This document shows positions 47,797 through 50,681 of a DNA stretch of 50,681 bases, one piece after another. The translations under genes were made by a program, and so were the position numbers. Location of the stretch: the NCBI GenBank assembly GCA_030849805.1, contig JASANZ010002129.1, positions 1 through 50,681 of the forward strand. The letters are read 5' to 3'. The number at the start of each line of letters is the position of its first letter. The stretch's first letter is position 1. Below the pieces are notes generated by a model. That model had not been told where the DNA came from, searched no databases, and saw nothing but the letters and a program-made list of their open reading frames with translations. Source of the DNA: Sergeia podlipaevii (lineage: Eukaryota; Euglenozoa; Kinetoplastea; Trypanosomatida; Trypanosomatidae).

Positions 47797-50681
47797 ATGA
47801 CTTCGGGTGCTTCACCACCGACAGAATTAGAGAAGAGGGGCACCGCTGTGGAGCCTGGCGTCTATCGTGGCAGCGCAGCAGAGCCTCACGCTGCCGCCGT
47901 GGAGCGGCTGAGACAGCAACGAATGCTCATTACAGCTATGCGTGCGGAGGAAAACCAAAGGAGGGCGTTGACGGTCTCCACAGCTTCGGTGGCGGCGTCC
48001 GCGCCACATGTACAGACAGTATGGCAAACTGCTGTTCCTTTGCTTCGACTTCCCAGTGAGCAGTTGGCGCGAGCGGAGGCACCGAACCTCACCTCTGCTA
48101 CTGGTTCCACTATCCCAGCTGCCGAAGCAGATGTATTGAACCAATATGCAGCTCGCACAGCTGCGGCTGAGCGGGCGCTGCGGAGACTGCAACGTGAGAA
48201 TGATGGGCTGAAGCGTAGTGAGATAGACAGTCGCACACAGCGGCGCACCTTGGAAGGGACGATTGTGAGGCTTCGCACGGAACTCGAGAATATGGGCTCC
48301 ACAGTGATGGATCAAACGGTCACTCTTAAGGCTGTTTCACAGCAGATGGAGCTGCAGCGACGTGACCCCTACCATCTTGTGAAGAGCAGGAGAGAGGGAG
48401 CCACGCTGGAGGCGGAAGAACTGTCTCAGCTGCGAGCAGAGCGAGATGCCGTGGCGGCGCAACTCAAAGCCGTTAGTGAAGAGCTGGCTGGGGTGCAGAG
48501 GACGCTAGAGGAGCAGAAGGACAGGGATGTCCCGGAAGAGATTGAGAAGGAAGGCGCTGAGGAGTGCCATCCACATGACTCCACCTCTCGCTCAGAGCTA
48601 CGGCGCATGGTGCTTGCACTGGACCCCGTCTGCGCTCAGCTTGCTGGCTCTTCGTCTCCTCCTTGTGCAAGTGCTAAAGAACAGTGTGAGTCAGTGTTCC
48701 ATGTGAAGCTGGAGGTGCTTTCGTGCATCAGTCTTCGCTATCCCCGCGGTTTTTCAGGTTCCATGAATCCTTACGCGATTGTGATAGGTCCCCTCGGCAC
48801 TGTGCTGGCCAAAACTGGAACCCAAATGCGCACGACGGCGCCATCCTTCGAGGCTGAAGGAGTGTCATCACCATCCGTACCAGTACCACACGGATTTCAC
48901 GCCATTAGTGATACCAATTGGACCGTTACTTTTCAAGTTTGGTCTCAGCAAGACAAGGAGCAGGCGGGAGCTGAAGACGGAGACGTGCTGCTGAGTAGTG
49001 CTGTGGTGCCAGTGAACGCGCTTCTCTCGGCGAGGACCCGGCGTGGTGGAGTAGGCGCCGCTCCATCATCCTCTTTGCATACTGTGGCTCTCAAGTCTGT
49101 TGGCCTTACGGAAGGGGGCGAAGGGAAGGAGGCGGACGCGGGATTCATTTGTTTTGAGGCCATTGTCAACGTGGTTTGTGGTGGCACTGCTGTTGGCGCT
49201 CAAGCGGCGAAGGACGCCTCACTGAAGGGAAATGCAGACAAGGTGAAGTCTGCTGCGCTAGCTGTGACGACTGGTACCTCACGTACGCCCTCAGCCGGAG
49301 CACTCACATGCGTGGGAGGTGCGGAGGTGCTTGTTCAAGTGTTAAGTGCACGTGGGTTGCTTAACAGAGCGGCAGGAGAACCGTCCAACCCATATGTGGT
49401 GGTACTCGATGAAAGTGGTGACCTCGCAGCCGCGCATGGTAGTAGCTGTCTAGCAACTCCGCACGAAGTGATGACAACCAGCGTGGTGAAGCGTTGCTCA
49501 GAGTACCCAGTGTGGCATGCCGCTCTTGCCATTCATCGGCTGCGTGCGGACGTTGGAGCGGGTAATTTGCTATTCCGTGTGTACGACAAGTGTCACGACG
49601 GTGACGGCGAGGGTGACTTCTTGGGGGAGGCCCGCATAGCCAAGTCCTCATTGCAGAACACACGATTAGGTGAAGGAGGAGGTGAGGGCGGGAATGCGTT
49701 GACATTGATCCTGCAGCCGAGGGCACAAGAACCGCTAGACTACATTCGTCAGTTTGAACATCGGTTGGGATCTCTTACAGTACGTTGCTGCCGCATCGTC
49801 AGCGAAGCGAACGCACCCCGTAGCGTCGCTGGCATATCTGTGCTGTCTAGCACTCCTCCTCCTCCACCTTCAGCTGTTGCACCTACCACTGCCGATGCTG
49901 CTCCAGTTGTCACGCAGGCTCGCACTTCTCGTGTTCCCAGCGTTGCTTCCTGCGCTGCTAGTGGCCGCAGTGAGCTAACTGGTGCAACAGCAGCAGATAA
50001 AGGCAGCACTACTCATACTTCTACTCCCCCTTTACTTCGTCCTCTCGCATCTGCTGAAAGCGATAGCCCCGCTGCAGAGCAACCTTCGTCCTCTGGGGCG
50101 CCTGCTGCCACTGATACTGCACCGGCAGAACTCAAGCAACTAAGTAGTGCGCACTCAGAGAAGGATAAGGACGTTGCCATATCTGAGCATCTCGTGGAGG
50201 CAGCTGTCAAGACCAGCACTCCGCTGTCGCCTCCTGGAGAGAAGCTAAGGTCTATAGTCGCAGAACAAGCAGAAGAAGTACAACCACTAGAAGTGGATAG
50301 AGCAGCAACGGCGACAATGCCATTCCCCCCTTTGCCACCTCCTGCAGCTGTACCGGCGCCGCCACCGAGTGTTGTTGTGCCTTTGCCTCTACCACCCACT
50401 GCTACTACTGCTGAGGTGCCTTCCACCACTCTAGAGCTACCAGTAGCAACAGCAACCACGCCCGCTTCCGCGGCCTCCCCTAGCACACCGCTTTCTTCAC
50501 CAAGCGTTTCTCTGCGCATCTATGTGAGGGAGGGGAAGAACCTGCTTGAGAATGGGGATGAACTTCTTGATGTGCTCGGCCACTGCGATCCACGCGTTCA
50601 GGTGTGTGTAGGGGAGCAACTTGTCTACACAGTGCCAGAGGTGCACGCCGCCGTGAAGCCTACATGGACCGAGGAGCAAGG
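47797..50681 (+). CDS. Coiled-coil protein with C2-like domains (partial, runs off right edge)
   Basis: The frame stays open from the ATG at 47797 to the window end, giving at least 961 codons; the 3' end is missing. Residues about 100-270 include heptad-rich helices: AARTAAAERALRRLQREND and later ELSQLRAERDAVAAQLKAVS. A C2-like domain follows at about 305-465 (VKLEVLSCISLRYP, SMNPYAIVIG), a second at about 508-645 (LVQVLSARGLL, NPYVVV, LLFRVYDKCHDGDGEGDFLG), then a Ser/Pro/Ala-rich linker, and a third C2 start at about 905 (LRIYVREGKNLLENGDELLD) that is cut off. The first calcium-loop Asp of a typical SDPYV turn is Asn in the first two domains, while the second keeps the acidic loop 3. Coiled coil plus several C2 domains recalls ciliary transition-zone proteins of the RPGRIP1L type, but this is speculative. 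The start fits a 12-base leader after the (CT)n acceptor. Confidence 0.8.
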   Translation, partial: MTSGASPPTELEKRGTAVEPGVYRGSAAEPHAAAVERLRQQRMLITAMRAEENQRRALTVSTASVAASAPHVQTVWQTAVPLLRLPSEQLARAEAPNLTSATGSTIPAAEADVLNQYAARTAAAERALRRLQRENDGLKRSEIDSRTQRRTLEGTIVRLRTELENMGSTVMDQTVTLKAVSQQMELQRRDPYHLVKSRREGATLEAEELSQLRAERDAVAAQLKAVSEELAGVQRTLEEQKDRDVPEEIEKEGAEECHPHDSTSRSELRRMVLALDPVCAQLAGSSSPPCASAKEQCESVFHVKLEVLSCISLRYPRGFSGSMNPYAIVIGPLGTVLAKTGTQMRTTAPSFEAEGVSSPSVPVPHGFHAISDTNWTVTFQVWSQQDKEQAGAEDGDVLLSSAVVPVNALLSARTRRGGVGAAPSSSLHTVALKSVGLTEGGEGKEADAGFICFEAIVNVVCGGTAVGAQAAKDASLKGNADKVKSAALAVTTGTSRTPSAGALTCVGGAEVLVQVLSARGLLNRAAGEPSNPYVVVLDESGDLAAAHGSSCLATPHEVMTTSVVKRCSEYPVWHAALAIHRLRADVGAGNLLFRVYDKCHDGDGEGDFLGEARIAKSSLQNTRLGEGGGEGGNALTLILQPRAQEPLDYIRQFEHRLGSLTVRCCRIVSEANAPRSVAGISVLSSTPPPPPSAVAPTTADAAPVVTQARTSRVPSVASCAASGRSELTGATAADKGSTTHTSTPPLLRPLASAESDSPAAEQPSSSGAPAATDTAPAELKQLSSAHSEKDKDVAISEHLVEAAVKTSTPLSPPGEKLRSIVAEQAEEVQPLEVDRAATATMPFPPLPPPAAVPAPPPSVVVPLPLPPTATTAEVPSTTLELPVATATTPASAASPSTPLSSPSVSLRIYVREGKNLLENGDELLDVLGHCDPRVQVCVGEQLVYTVPEVHAAVKPTWTEEQ

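Noticed and set aside
20494..50681. Idea that the unit is a dedicated flagellar gene cluster (ARL13, calpain-like, CNB/C2, coiled-coil/C2)
   Set aside because: Trypanosomatid polycistronic units are generally not organised by function, and TFIIH p52 and CCCH genes lie among them; only ARL13 is a clear ciliary gene.
1..50681. tRNA, rRNA, CRISPR array, transposon or strand-switch region
   Set aside because: I saw no tRNA-like cloverleaf or B-box-type motif, no rRNA-like stretch, no regularly spaced repeats, no reverse transcriptase or transposase, and no minus-strand gene.

Overview
This window looks like nuclear chromosomal DNA of a trypanosomatid (Kinetoplastea). Twelve protein genes, the last one cut by the right edge, all lie on the + strand without recognisable introns. 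They are separated by AT-rich gaps full of T/C tracts, (TA)n, (TTA)n, (GA)n and (TG)n. This is the layout of one polycistronic transcription unit, in which pre-mRNAs are resolved by spliced-leader trans-splicing at polypyrimidine-AG sites. Several gene families support the assignment: multi-CCCH RNA-binding proteins, a kinetoplastid-style calpain-like protein, and an ARL13 GTPase with an N-terminal docking domain. TAA, TAG and TGA all end genes here and none is read through, so the genetic code appears standard. The genus cannot be fixed from the sequence alone. No tRNA, rRNA, transposon, CRISPR array or strand switch was recognised.

Layout: 1-3091 is non-coding AT-rich DNA with an assembly join. 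3092-4651 is a triple-CCCH zinc-finger protein. 4652-9382 is a very long non-coding gap with a second assembly join. 9383-13057 is a large ubiquitin-like protein with a Rad23-like XPC-binding segment. 15435-19415 is a TPR/J-domain co-chaperone. 20494-21795 is an unassigned protein. 22863-26693 is a calpain-like protein without the catalytic Cys and His. 27031-28626 is a coiled-coil protein of unknown function. 29038-30678 is TFIIH subunit p52/Tfb2. 31391-32740 is an ARM-like protein with one N-terminal hydrophobic segment. 33299-34168 is ARL13. 35171-41110 is a 1979-residue protein with cyclic-nucleotide-binding and C2-like domains. 42215-44806 is a second triple-CCCH protein. 47797-50681 is the 5' part of a coiled-coil/C2 protein.

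Genes in one trypanosomatid transcription unit are usually not functionally linked, so no shared pathway is claimed. Some themes recur. Two RNA-binding proteins share an unusual repeated module and are followed by the two longest internal gaps. Two proteins are rich in C2-like domains. ARL13 is ciliary/flagellar, and the calpain-like and CNB/C2 proteins could plausibly be too.

The points most worth following are: (i) a strand-rich segment that precedes every CCCH finger in both zinc-finger proteins; (ii) the CNB/C2 protein, in which one of three nucleotide pockets keeps its key residues; (iii) the giant Rad23-like protein; (iv) the inactive-looking calpain; (v) a perfect hairpin in the leader of the second CCCH gene; and (vi) two single-N joins that create false duplications.
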